Assembly (NCBI GenBank): GCA_017650905.1
Contig: JAGCDZ010000100.1
Span: forward strand, 165,634-229,633
Direction: 5' to 3'
From: Prevotella sp.
GTDB lineage: Bacteria; Bacteroidota; Bacteroidia; Bacteroidales; Bacteroidaceae
Length of the DNA stretch: 64,000 nucleotides
This document shows, in pieces, positions 1 through 8,053 of this stretch. A model generated the notes under the pieces. That model was not told where the DNA came from and made no database searches. It saw only the letters and a program-made list of their open reading frames with translations. The stretch's first letter is position 1. Each line of letters begins with the position of its first letter. Both the position numbers and the translations under genes were made by a program.

Positions 1-1876
1 GAGCTCGGGTGATGGCCACATTCATCCGGCGCAGGTCGCGAAGGAAGCCTATCTGCCCCTCATCGTTGGCACGGACGAGGGAGATGAGGATAATATCGCG
101 TTCCTGGCCTTGGAAACCATCGACAGTGTTCACACTGATAAGGTGACGATAGGGCTTGAAAAACTCGCGTTTCTTGAAGAGTCGACGGAGGTATTGCACC
201 TGAGCGCGGTAGGGGGAGATGACACCGACGTCGAGGCGCTCCTCAAGGATGCGCTCTTTGCCGATTTTGGTGAAGTATTGTTCGAGGGCGAGGAGGGTGA
301 GCTCGGCCTCAGCCTTGTTGATGCGGCCGAAGGATTCGCCAACGAATTCTTCGCGGAAGAGGGGTTGGGCAGGTTTTTCTGGAAGTTCCGGATTTTCTGA
401 ATTTTCTGGAAAATCAAACTGGGAGGTGTCGATCCACGTCATGGGGATGTCGAGGTCGAGGATGCTGCGGAATTTCACCTCGGGGGCACTTTCTACCTGA
501 TTGCCATAGAACCAGTCGGAAGAGAAGCGCATGATTTCCTCATTCATACGATACTGCATCTTTAGGAGGGTGACGGTTTCGGGATGGTTTTCTACGATGC
601 GCTCCATCAGCGTCTTGCCGAGGCCTGCCTTCAGGGCAGCGAAACTCTTCACGGTGGGCGGCAACTGACAATGGTCGCCGGCGAAGACCACTCTCGATAC
701 GCGACGGATGGGAATCCAACAGGCAGCTTCAAGGGCCTGGGCTGCCTCGTCGATGAAGAGGGTGCCGAACTTCTGACCTTCGAGCAGGCGATTGGCCGAT
801 CCCACAAGGGTACTGGCGATGACACGGGCCTCACCAAAGAGTTGGGCATTGATGCGGACCTCCAGTTCGGTGGCGCGCTCTTTCAGGCGCTCTAACTTTT
901 GATGGTATTTCTCATCGCCTCTTTTGCGGTGGGCCCGGAGATCCCGGATGGCCTTGCGGATTGACCAGAGTAGGGTGTAGTCGGGATGAGCCTCGAAACG
1001 CCGTTCGTATGTGAAGGAGAGCATCTTGTCGTTGACACGGGTGGGATTACCGATACGTAGGACATTGATGCCACGGTCGACAAGTTTCTCGGAGATCCAG
1101 TCGACGGCCATATTACTCTGGGCGCAGACCAGCACTTGGTTCTCACGACGGAGGGTCTCGTAGATGGCCTCGACGAGGGTGGTGGTCTTGCCGGTGCCGG
1201 GAGGACCGTGAACAATGGCGACATCCTTGGCGCGTAGCACTTTGTTGACGGCATCCTCCTGTGTGCGGTTCAGGTAGGGGAAATGGAGTGGGGCGAAGGT
1301 GAAGGACTCGGCTTTCATGCCACCACTGCGCTTCTCCCCCTTTGAGGGGGAGTTAGAGGGGGTATAGAAGAGGTCGCGGAGATAACCCAGTCGGCTTTTG
1401 GCCCGGATGACACGGTCGAGGGCCTCGAACATCATCTTATAGCTGGTTTCATCGAAGAAGAGCTGGATGCCGACATTCTCTGCACCTTGGACATCGATGA
1501 GTTGGCCGTTATCGGGGACGGCGACGACCATGCGGTTACCATCGACATAAGAGACGGTGGCTGTGATGGGGAAGTATTTTAGTTTAGAGTTTACCGCTAC
1601 ACTGAAGAAACAGACGGGGCGACCGAATTCGAAGTTGTGCTCTATGTCGTCATCATCGCCCTGGCGGAAGACTTCGACGACCAATTGGTTCAGTGAGTTA
1701 TAGTAGCTCTTGCCCATTTTCAGGGGATACCAGGCATCGCCGCGCTTCACCTTCCGCTGCAGGCCTATTTCCTCGGTCTGCTTGCGGTAGGCTTCTTTCT
1801 CAGCCGCATACTCCATCTGGAGCAGCAACCGCTGTTGTTGGAGTGCCAGAATCGGCGAAACTTGCTGATTTCCCAT
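1..1876 (-). CDS. UPF1/DNA2-like superfamily 1 helicase, 3' end cut by window edge
   Basis: Reading the minus strand from an ATG at 1876 gives an open frame to the window edge (625 codons), so the C-terminus is missing. It begins MGNQQVSPIL. Walker A GPPGTGKTT sits at about residues 224-232, a DEAA-type Walker B (LFIDEAAQALE) near 370, the QYRMNEEIM motif near 430, the VDGFQGQERD motif near 595, and RRMNVAITRA at the edge. This order is that of SF1B helicases of the UPF1/SMUBP-2/DNA2 type, which unwind RNA or DNA with ATP; Bacteroidales carry such proteins of about 630 residues, so only a short tail is probably lost. The start is supported by a TACCTTTG promoter element ending about 11 bases upstream, which implies an almost leaderless mRNA. 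The exact substrate cannot be read from the sequence. Confidence 0.9.
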   Translation of the reverse strand, partial: MGNQQVSPILALQQQRLLLQMEYAAEKEAYRKQTEEIGLQRKVKRGDAWYPLKMGKSYYNSLNQLVVEVFRQGDDDDIEHNFEFGRPVCFFSVAVNSKLKYFPITATVSYVDGNRMVVAVPDNGQLIDVQGAENVGIQLFFDETSYKMMFEALDRVIRAKSRLGYLRDLFYTPSNSPSKGEKRSGGMKAESFTFAPLHFPYLNRTQEDAVNKVLRAKDVAIVHGPPGTGKTTTLVEAIYETLRRENQVLVCAQSNMAVDWISEKLVDRGINVLRIGNPTRVNDKMLSFTYERRFEAHPDYTLLWSIRKAIRDLRAHRKRGDEKYHQKLERLKERATELEVRINAQLFGEARVIASTLVGSANRLLEGQKFGTLFIDEAAQALEAACWIPIRRVSRVVFAGDHCQLPPTVKSFAALKAGLGKTLMERIVENHPETVTLLKMQYRMNEEIMRFSSDWFYGNQVESAPEVKFRSILDLDIPMTWIDTSQFDFPENSENPELPEKPAQPLFREEFVGESFGRINKAEAELTLLALEQYFTKIGKERILEERLDVGVISPYRAQVQYLRRLFKKREFFKPYRHLISVNTVDGFQGQERDIILISLVRANDEGQIGFLRDLRRMNVAITRA

Positions 1877-1886
1877 GAACTGGCTG

Positions 1887-1894
1887 CAAAGGTA
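1887..1894 (-). promoter_or_regulatory. Bacteroidetes -7 promoter element for the helicase gene
   Basis: TACCTTTG on the minus strand matches the Bacteroidetes -7 consensus TAnnTTTG. Transcription would start a few bases before the helicase ATG at 1876, giving almost no 5' UTR. Confidence 0.6.
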
Positions 1895-1900
1895 CAAAAT

Positions 1901-2001
1901 AGAAACGAATTTCCCTAATTATATCTTAATTCTGTTCACGAATTTTTTAATTAATATAATTCGTGGTTAAAATTAAAACCAAATTAAAGGAATTCGTTTC
2001 T
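1901..2001. repeat. Nested inverted repeats between divergent genes
   Basis: The outer arms are 1901-1920 and 1982-2001, each 20 bases, complementary with three mismatches and centred on ACGAATT. The inner arms are CACGAATT at 1937-1944 and AATTCGTG at 1958-1965, a perfect match. All arms share the CGAATT core. They lie between two outward-facing promoters (1887-1894 minus, 2061-2068 plus), so a shared repressor-binding region is plausible; a hairpin at DNA or RNA level is the alternative. Confidence 0.5.
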
Positions 2002-2060
2002 TAATTTAATTTCTGATGAAATTATTCTCATTATTCTAATTTGTTTCTAAAAGAATTTCG

Positions 2061-2068
2061 TATCTTTG
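2061..2068 (+). promoter_or_regulatory. -7 promoter element for the pyridoxal-kinase-like gene
   Basis: TATCTTTG, with TTTG at 2040-2043 as a fitting -33 element 17 bases upstream. The predicted start of transcription falls at about 2075, next to the ATG at 2077, so the transcript would be leaderless or nearly so. Confidence 0.65.
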
Positions 2069-2076
2069 CAGCAGAT

Positions 2077-2904
2077 ATGAAACAGATATTATTGATAAAC
2101 GACGTCGTAGGCTATAGTAAGGTAGGTATGGTGGCCATGCTGCCCATCCTCTCTTATCTTGGCGTTCCCACCTATAGCCTGCCCACGGCGCTCGTTTCCA
2201 ACACATTAGACTACGGGAAATTCAACATTCAGGATACCACAGAGTATATCCGTGGTACGTTGCCCGTGTGGAAAGAACTCGGCTTCTCGTTTGATGCTAT
2301 CTGCACGGGTCTGATGTTCAGCGACGAGCAGGCCAAACTCGTGGCGGGCTATTGCAAGGAGCAGAGTGCCTTGGGTACCACTGTCTTTGTAGACCCCATT
2401 CTCGGTGATGGCGGTCGCCTCTACAATGGTGTCACCCAGCGACAGGTGGAGCTCATGCGTGAGATGGTCTCTGTGGCGCATCTGACGTTTCCGAACTATA
2501 CCGAGGCCTGCTATCTGACGGACACGCCCATCCACATGGAGGGCATCACGTGGGAAGAGACCAAGACACTGCTCGACAAGTTGCGTGAGATAGGTTGTCA
2601 GTCGGTTATCATTACCAGTTGTAAGATTGACGGGCAGCATGCTGTGGCGGCCTATAATCACTTCAACGATAGTTATTTTCATTTGGAATATCATGAGATA
2701 CCGGGTCTTTTCCATGGTACGGGTGATATTTTCTCGGCTGTGCTCATCGGTCATCTGTTGAATGGCGAATCATTGAAGGTTTCCACCCGTATAGCGATGG
2801 ATACTGTGTTCCGGATGATTGACCGCTATCGTGATACGAAAGACAAGAACAGGGGCATTCCCGTGGAGAAGTGCCTGGATCTTTTGATGATGGATAATGG
2901 GTAA
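2077..2904 (+). CDS. Pyridoxal/pyridoxamine kinase-like PfkB-family protein
   Basis: A 275-residue cytosolic protein. The start was set at the ATG at 2077 (MKQILLINDVVGYSKVG) rather than further upstream, because the promoter element lies at 2061-2068. The N-terminal strand with the SKVGMVAM loop, the VDPILGDGG segment near residue 103, the FPNYTEACYL segment near 137 and the HGTGD motif (D217 as catalytic base) are those of the PdxK/PdxY branch of ribokinase-like kinases, which phosphorylate vitamin B6 aldehydes or amines to feed pyridoxal phosphate salvage. Length fits the family (about 280). It is followed after 20 bases by the pseudouridine synthase gene, but nothing links the two functionally. 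A neighbouring PfkB specificity cannot be excluded. Confidence 0.85.
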   Translation: MKQILLINDVVGYSKVGMVAMLPILSYLGVPTYSLPTALVSNTLDYGKFNIQDTTEYIRGTLPVWKELGFSFDAICTGLMFSDEQAKLVAGYCKEQSALGTTVFVDPILGDGGRLYNGVTQRQVELMREMVSVAHLTFPNYTEACYLTDTPIHMEGITWEETKTLLDKLREIGCQSVIITSCKIDGQHAVAAYNHFNDSYFHLEYHEIPGLFHGTGDIFSAVLIGHLLNGESLKVSTRIAMDTVFRMIDRYRDTKDKNRGIPVEKCLDLLMMDNG

Positions 2905-2935
2905 TTGAAAATTGGTAATTTAAATTGAGAATTCA
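2897..2935 (+). repeat. Degenerate heptamer repeat at a gene junction
   Basis: About five seven-base units of the type GTAATTG/AAAATTG/GTAATTT/AAATTGA run from the end of the kinase gene into the start of the next gene, and supply its TTG start codon. Confidence 0.5.
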
Positions 2936-4220
2936 TCCGCTGTCTTCAGATATTCCTAAGCCGGAGCGGTTTACTTACCCCTTCTGCTATGAACCCCATC
3001 CGCTGTGCCTGTTGGCTGCGGAGGAGGTGAAGCAGGAGATTGCTCGAATAAATCCGAAAGAGGGTAAGATGTTCGGGGTGCTGGTCGTGGAGGGCGGATT
3101 CCTGGCAGCGTATTCGGGACTGCTTGAGGGAAGAAATGACTGGGCATATTTTGTGCCACCGGTGTTTGATGCCCAACAGCCTGACGGTTATTTCAAGACC
3201 AAAGAGCGCGAGATTATGCTGGCGGCGGATCATAAGCAGATGTCACAGGACCTGCAGTTGTGGCTCTTCCGTCAGTATCGGCTTCTGAACGCCCGAGGAG
3301 AGAGCAAGGACCTGGTGGAAATCTGGCAGGACTATCATGCCTCTCCTCGTATAAGGGAGAAATATCCTTTGCCCCCAGGTGGTACTGGCGACTGCTGTGC
3401 CCCGAAACTGTTGCAATATGCTTATCAGCATGGTCTGAAGCCTCTCTGTATGGCAGAGTTCTGGTGGGGTGAAAGTCCGAAAAGCCTGATCCGACATCAC
3501 GGACAGTTCTATCCTGCCTGTAGTGGTAAGTGTAAGCCTGTGCTGGCCTGGATGTTGCAAGGTCTGGATGTCGATCCCAATCCCGAAGCACAGGGACTTC
3601 AGCCTCTGGAACCTGGTATCGTTTGGGAAGACGAGGTGATGGCGGTGGTCGACAAACCGTCGGGGATGTTGAGTATGCCAGGTAAGATTGGCGATTATTC
3701 CGTGGCCACGTGGGCTCTGGAGAGATGGCCGGAAGCGATGCTTGCTCATCGGTTGGATATGCAGACCTCGGGTATTCTGTTGGTGGCGAAGACGGAAGAG
3801 GTCTATCATCATCTGCAAAAACAGTTTGAAGAGCGGACCATTAAGAAGAAATACCTTGCTCTTGTCGAAGGTGTGCCGCAGAATGAGCATGGCGTCATCG
3901 ACCTGCCGTTGAGCAGTGACCCTCTGAACCGACCGTGTCAGGTGGTTGACTTCGAGCACGGCAAGCGTGCGATCACCGAATATCGTGTAACAAAAGAACC
4001 GTCCCCCTGTTATACTTTGCTGGCGCTATGGCCGCATACCGGGAGGACGCATCAGTTAAGGGTGCATTGTGCGCATCAGGAGGGACTTGGTTGTCCGATT
4101 GTTGGGGATGAGTTGTATGGAAGAAAGGCTGAGCGACTCTATCTACAGGCCCAGGCTATTGCCTTCGACCATCCTATCACAGGGAAACGTATGCACTTTG
4201 AGTTGAAGGAAGGATTTTAG
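2925..4220 (+). CDS. RluA-family pseudouridine synthase with N-terminal extension
   Basis: 431 residues from a TTG start at 2925 that lies inside the heptamer repeat; a later start is possible but would cut the conserved-looking N-terminal half. The C-terminal half is an RluA-type catalytic domain: VVDKPSGMLSMPG near residue 241, AHRLDMQTSGILLVAK with catalytic D278, and the PHTGRTHQLRVH motif near 380. It should convert uridine to pseudouridine in rRNA or tRNA. The first 220 residues form an extra domain with Cys157/Cys158 and Cys199/Cys203, a possible metal site (inference). Bacteroidetes RluA proteins with such a long N-terminal domain are known, but the target base is not obvious. Confidence 0.85.
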   Translation: MRIHPLSSDIPKPERFTYPFCYEPHPLCLLAAEEVKQEIARINPKEGKMFGVLVVEGGFLAAYSGLLEGRNDWAYFVPPVFDAQQPDGYFKTKEREIMLAADHKQMSQDLQLWLFRQYRLLNARGESKDLVEIWQDYHASPRIREKYPLPPGGTGDCCAPKLLQYAYQHGLKPLCMAEFWWGESPKSLIRHHGQFYPACSGKCKPVLAWMLQGLDVDPNPEAQGLQPLEPGIVWEDEVMAVVDKPSGMLSMPGKIGDYSVATWALERWPEAMLAHRLDMQTSGILLVAKTEEVYHHLQKQFEERTIKKKYLALVEGVPQNEHGVIDLPLSSDPLNRPCQVVDFEHGKRAITEYRVTKEPSPCYTLLALWPHTGRTHQLRVHCAHQEGLGCPIVGDELYGRKAERLYLQAQAIAFDHPITGKRMHFELKEGF

Positions 4221-4279
4221 GTTATAGTTTATAGTTTATAGTTTAAAGTGTATAGTTTACAGTTTATAGTTTATAGATT
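4221..4279 (+). repeat. GTTTATA heptamer tandem repeat
   Basis: Eight imperfect seven-base units (GTTTATA, GTTTAAA, GTGTATA, GTTTACA, GATTATG) fill the whole gap between two co-directional genes, and the last unit supplies the ATG of the next gene. Confidence 0.85.
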
Positions 4280-4585
4280 ATGGTTAAGCACATTATTCTC
4301 TGGACACTGAATCCAGAACTCTCTGAAGCAGAGAAGCAAGAAGTAAAGGCTGGCATCAAGGCCGGTTTAGAAGGACTCGTGGGTAAGGTTCCCGGACTCC
4401 TCGACGTTAAGGTTCACATTGACGGTCGTCTGGCCTCGTCGAATGCCGATGTGATGCTCGACAGTACCCTCGAAAGCGAGGAAGCCCTGAAGGGCTATGC
4501 CGTGCATCCTGAACATGTCGCCGTTGCCAACGGAAAGGTGCGCCCTTATACAGTTCAAAGAAGTTGTCTCGACTTCGAGATCTGA
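4280..4585 (+). CDS. Dabb (stress-responsive A/B barrel) family protein
   Basis: 101 residues, starting MVKHIILWTLNPELSEAEKQ. The opening VKHIILW strand, the alternating helix/strand pattern, and the ending VRPYTVQRSCLDFEI fit the Dabb ferredoxin-like fold, a small dimeric barrel of about 95-100 residues. Family members range from stress proteins to polyketide cyclases and oxygenases, so the reaction here cannot be given. It sits between the pseudouridine synthase and an alcohol dehydrogenase on the same strand. The ATG is formed by the last heptamer of the repeat in front of it. Confidence 0.8.
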   Translation: MVKHIILWTLNPELSEAEKQEVKAGIKAGLEGLVGKVPGLLDVKVHIDGRLASSNADVMLDSTLESEEALKGYAVHPEHVAVANGKVRPYTVQRSCLDFEI

Positions 4586-4640
4586 TAACTACCGAGAGAT
4601 TTTCCTTGGAAAATGAAACAATAATAAAAAGAAATGACGT

Positions 4641-5825
4641 ATGAGAGATTTTAATTACTATGCACCGACCGAAGTGGTGTTCGGTGATCAGTCAGAAGAG
4701 CAGGTGGCTGCTCTGGTAAAGAAGTATGGTGGAACGAAGGTGCTGGTGCATTTTGGCGGACAGAGTGCCAAGCGCTCCGGACTGCTCGACAAAATCTGCT
4801 ATCTGTTGAAAAAGGATGGTGTAGACTATGTCACTCTTGGTGGAGTGGTGCCTAATCCCAGACTCTCTTTGGCACAGCAGGGTATCGAACTCTGTCGTCA
4901 GGAAGATGTGGATTTTATTCTCGCTGTGGGCGGTGGCAGTGTGATCGACTCCGCCAAATGCATTGCCTATGGTGTTTGTTATGAAGGTGATGTCTGGGAC
5001 TTTTATCTTGGCAAGGCTGAGCCGAAGACGATGCTGCCTGTCGCTTCCGTCTTGACGATTCCTGCTGCTGGCAGTGAGATGAGCGAGGCGAGCGTCATCA
5101 CCAACGAGGATGGTGATGTAAAACTCGGCTATAGCAATAACATGTCACGCCCTAAATTTGCCATTATGAATCCCCGTCGTACCTATACGTTGCCCCCTTA
5201 TCAGACGGCTGCCGGTGTGACTGATATGATGATGCATACGATGGAGCGCTACTTCACCAAGGACGACGACATGGATCTGACCACCGATTTGGCTGAGGCT
5301 GTGCTTCGGCGGATGAAGACGGCTGTCTTTGAAGTGTTGAAAAATCCCAATGACTATCGTAACCGTGCCCAGATTATGTGGGGCGGCAGTGTGGCCCATT
5401 GGGGATTGACGGGTTGTGGCGTGGCTGATGATTGGGCCACCCATCAGTTAGAACACGAGTTGAGCGGTATGTTCGATGTGACGCATGGTGCCGGTCTGGC
5501 TGCCATCTGGCCGAGCTGGGCACGCTATGTGATGCATGAGAATCTGAGTCGGTTTGTACGCTTTGCCGTCAATGTGATGGATGTGCCCAACGATTTCACA
5601 GATCCTGAGGGCACGGCAGAAAGGGGTATCGAGGCCATGGAGCGTTTCTACCACGCTATTGGCATGCCCATCAACATTAAGGAACTGATAGGGAAGGATA
5701 TCTCTGATGAGGAGATCAAGGAGATGACGCGGAAGTGCAGCCGCGACTATACCGCCACTTGTGGCGCCCTCAAGGTATTGAGAGCAGAGGATATGGAAGC
5801 AATCTATAAAATGGCAAGAGGATGA
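4641..5825 (+). CDS. Iron-containing alcohol dehydrogenase (YqhD/butanol dehydrogenase-like)
   Basis: 394 residues, cytosolic. The nucleotide-binding GGGSVIDSAK motif lies near residue 97, AAGSEMSEASVIT near 142, and the metal site in the segment THQLEHELSGMFDVTHGAGL, with further ligands in VTDMMMHTMERY. This is the type III (Fe/Zn) alcohol dehydrogenase fold in the YqhD/BdhB branch, which usually reduces aldehydes with NADPH. The length is typical. Its stop overlaps the next gene's start by four bases (ATGA), so the two are probably translated together; substrate aldehyde unknown. Confidence 0.9.
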   Translation: MRDFNYYAPTEVVFGDQSEEQVAALVKKYGGTKVLVHFGGQSAKRSGLLDKICYLLKKDGVDYVTLGGVVPNPRLSLAQQGIELCRQEDVDFILAVGGGSVIDSAKCIAYGVCYEGDVWDFYLGKAEPKTMLPVASVLTIPAAGSEMSEASVITNEDGDVKLGYSNNMSRPKFAIMNPRRTYTLPPYQTAAGVTDMMMHTMERYFTKDDDMDLTTDLAEAVLRRMKTAVFEVLKNPNDYRNRAQIMWGGSVAHWGLTGCGVADDWATHQLEHELSGMFDVTHGAGLAAIWPSWARYVMHENLSRFVRFAVNVMDVPNDFTDPEGTAERGIEAMERFYHAIGMPINIKELIGKDISDEEIKEMTRKCSRDYTATCGALKVLRAEDMEAIYKMARG

Positions 5826-6838
5826 AGATATTAATGATAGGTGGAACCGGCACCATCAGCAGTGCCATCACCAGACAGTTGGCAGCAAGTGGTCACGACT
5901 TGTGGCTGCTGAATCGCGGAACCCGCAAAAGTGAGGTGCCCGCCAATGTAAAACAAGTCATTGTTGATATTGATGATACCGACGAGGTACAGCGGTTGCT
6001 CGGCAATGCACAGTTTGATGCTGTTTGCGAGTTTATCGGTTTCCTGCCTTCGCAGGTGGAGCGTGATATCCGGCTGTTCAAAGGGCGGACCAAGCAGTAT
6101 GTCTATATCTCATCGGCCTCGGCCTATAACAAGCCTGCAGCCAATCATGTTATTACTGAAGGCACAACACTTGCCAATCCGTACTGGGAATATTCACGCA
6201 ACAAGATTGCCTGTGAGGAACTGCTCCTGAAGACCTATCGCGAAGAGGGCTTCCCTATTACGATTATTCGTCCCTCGCATACTTATTGCGAACGGGCCGT
6301 ACCAGTAAGTGTCCATGGGTTGAAAGGTTCATGGCAGGTGCTGAAGCGCATGATGGAGGGTAAGCAGGTCTTGGTGAATGGCGATGGATCATCGTTGTGG
6401 ACGTTGACATGGAATGAGGATTTCGCACACGGGTTCATCGGTCTGTTGGGGAATCCCAAGGCCATCGGTGAGGCTTTCCAGATTATGAGTGACGAGCAGC
6501 TCTCGTGGGACCAGATTTACCAGTGCGTGGCTAATGCGCTCAACGTGACGCCTCGGCTCTATCATGTCGCCTCCGATTTCCTTGCTGCCACCTCGCCTAA
6601 GGCATGGGACTTTACGGGAAATCTCTTAGGTGATAAGAGTCTCACTGTCGTCTTCGACTGTACGAAACTGAAGCGTGCCGTTCCTGGATTCCAGGCAACC
6701 ACCCGTTTCGATGAGGGTGTCCGTCGTTGTGTCGCCTATATCCTCGCCCATCCCGAACTTCAGACTGAAGACCCCGAGTTCGACGCCTGGTGCGACCGGG
6801 TTATTGCAGCGCAGGAAAGCGCCAAACAAAGTATATAA
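5822..6838 (+). CDS. NAD-dependent epimerase/reductase, extended SDR
   Basis: 338 residues with an N-terminal Rossmann motif MIGGTGTIS, a short acidic loop (VDIDDTDEV) after the second strand, and a YSRNKIACE segment near residue 126 carrying the YxxxK catalytic pair. The second half has the SDR substrate domain, with HGLKGSWQVLKRM and a WTLTWNEDFAHG stretch typical of CSP41-like or isoflavone-reductase-like SDRs. It overlaps the alcohol dehydrogenase gene by four bases and ends in a strong terminator three bases after its stop. Substrate unknown; a sugar nucleotide or another polyol is possible. Confidence 0.8.
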   Translation: MKILMIGGTGTISSAITRQLAASGHDLWLLNRGTRKSEVPANVKQVIVDIDDTDEVQRLLGNAQFDAVCEFIGFLPSQVERDIRLFKGRTKQYVYISSASAYNKPAANHVITEGTTLANPYWEYSRNKIACEELLLKTYREEGFPITIIRPSHTYCERAVPVSVHGLKGSWQVLKRMMEGKQVLVNGDGSSLWTLTWNEDFAHGFIGLLGNPKAIGEAFQIMSDEQLSWDQIYQCVANALNVTPRLYHVASDFLAATSPKAWDFTGNLLGDKSLTVVFDCTKLKRAVPGFQATTRFDEGVRRCVAYILAHPELQTEDPEFDAWCDRVIAAQESAKQSI

Positions 6839-6997
6839 TTAAAAGCCCCCGCCAATCGGCAGGGGCTTTTCAGTGAGAACGATGATCCACTTGATATTCT
6901 CGAACCCGGTGGTCTGATTGCGCATCGATTCGGCACATTTCTGAAACATGCCCATGTCTACATTGTGGAACGGCGTAATAACTGATACCTTGTATAT
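6839..6997 (-). pseudogene. Remnant of a family 2 glycosyltransferase (N-terminal fragment)
   Basis: Downstream of the UDP-xylose synthase gene on the minus strand, an uninterrupted frame reads KVSVITPFHNVDMGMFQKC, continues through SMRNQTTGFENIKWIIV and stops at 6839-6841. This is the first strand and helix of a GT-A fold, family 2 glycosyltransferase (VSVI-P-HN). It has no ATG, GTG or TTG in front, lacks the DxD region and ends inside the shared terminator hairpin. The sugar-nucleotide gene next door is a natural partner for such an enzyme, so a broken transferase is likelier than a functional peptide. Confidence 0.7.
6841..6870. terminator. Bidirectional rho-independent terminator
   Basis: AAAAGCCCC pairs with GGGGCTTTT around a GCCAATCGGC loop stem. 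It lies three bases after the SDR stop and also serves the minus-strand remnant. Confidence 0.9.
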
Positions 6998-6999
6998 AA

Positions 7000-7935
7000 T
7001 TACAATGTTCCTTTGAAATATTCGATGGTCTTGGCTAATCCTTCATCAAGTTTGACCTTTGGTTCCCAGTCGAGTTTTTCCTTGGCTAGGGAGATATCAG
7101 GCCGACGCATCTTCGGGTCGTCTGAAGGTAGCGGATGGAATACAATTTTACTCTTCGACCCCGTCATGGTTATTACCTTCTCGGCCAGTTCCAACATAGT
7201 GAACTCGCCGGGATTACCAATGTTCACAGGTCCCAGGAAATCGTCACCGCTGTTCATCATACGTATCATGCCTTCTATCAGGTCGGAAACATACTGGAAC
7301 GAGCGCGTCTGCTGGCCGTCGCCATAGATGGTGATGTCCTCTCCGCGGAGTGCCTGCATGATGAAGTTGGAGACGACACGCCCGTCATGCTGAGCCATGC
7401 GCGGTCCGTAGGTGTTGAAGATGCGGATGACCTTGATGCGGACACCATGCTGACGGTGGTAATCGAAAAACATTGTTTCGGCGCACCGTTTGCCTTCGTC
7501 GTAGCACGAACGTATGCCAATAGTGTTCACGTTGCCCCAATAGCTCTCCGGCTGAGGATGGACGTTAGGGTCGCCATATACCTCACTGGTGGATGTTTGC
7601 AGGATTTTACACTTGGTACGACGTGCCAGTCCCAGCATGTGATAGGCCCCGAATACCGATGTCTTGGTGGTTTGGATAGGGTCATTCTGATAATAAATCG
7701 GCGATGCCGGACAGGCGAGGTTGTAAATCTCATCGACCTCTGCCCAATATGGCTGGCACACATCGTGCCGCACAATCTCGAAATTTGGTTTGCCTAACAG
7801 ATGCCAGACATTCTCTTTCGACCCGGTATAGAAGTTGTCCAGACAAATCACATCGTTGCCTTCATTTACAAGGCGTTCACAAAGGTGGGAGCCAATAAAG
7901 CCCGCGCCGCCTGTCACTAAAATCCGTTTCATCAT
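7000..7935 (-). CDS. uxs: UDP-glucuronate decarboxylase (UDP-xylose synthase)
   Basis: 311 residues, extended SDR. The N-terminal NAD motif is [12 protein letters not shown] (residues 7-18), followed by the [12 protein letters not shown] loop, [12 protein letters not shown] near 72, STSEVYG near 115 and the catalytic pair Y145/K149 in CYDEGKR. The [10 protein letters not shown] and [11 protein letters not shown] motifs near 170 and 215 place it firmly in the UXS family, which oxidises and decarboxylates UDP-glucuronate to UDP-xylose for surface glycans. Length matches soluble bacterial UXS. A glycosyltransferase fragment lies immediately downstream (gap of a few bases), so the gene once led a glycan cluster. 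No clear TAnnTTTG element was found upstream. Confidence 0.95.
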   Translation of the reverse strand: MMKRILVTGGAGFIGSHLCERLVNEGNDVICLDNFYTGSKENVWHLLGKPNFEIVRHDVCQPYWAEVDEIYNLACPASPIYYQNDPIQTTKTSVFGAYHMLGLARRTKCKILQTSTSEVYGDPNVHPQPESYWGNVNTIGIRSCYDEGKRCAETMFFDYHRQHGVRIKVIRIFNTYGPRMAQHDGRVVSNFIMQALRGEDITIYGDGQQTRSFQYVSDLIEGMIRMMNSGDDFLGPVNIGNPGEFTMLELAEKVITMTGSKSKIVFHPLPSDDPKMRRPDISLAKEKLDWEPKVKLDEGLAKTIEYFKGTL

Positions 7936-8005
7936 TTTCTGTTAGAATTAAAAAAGTAATTATTTCAGTTCGGTTTTTGTTGTTATAGTCCAAGTGGTTA
8001 ATGTG

Positions 8006-8033
8006 AAGAGCCCCGCCAACTAGCGGGGCTCTT
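8006..8033. terminator. Rho-independent terminator between minus-strand genes
   Basis: An 11-bp perfect stem (AAGAGCCCCGC with GCGGGGCTCTT) around a six-base loop, 20 bases downstream of the GGGtGRT gene stop. The T-tract on either side is short. Confidence 0.8.
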
Positions 8034-8053
8034 GATTATTTACCTTGACCACT

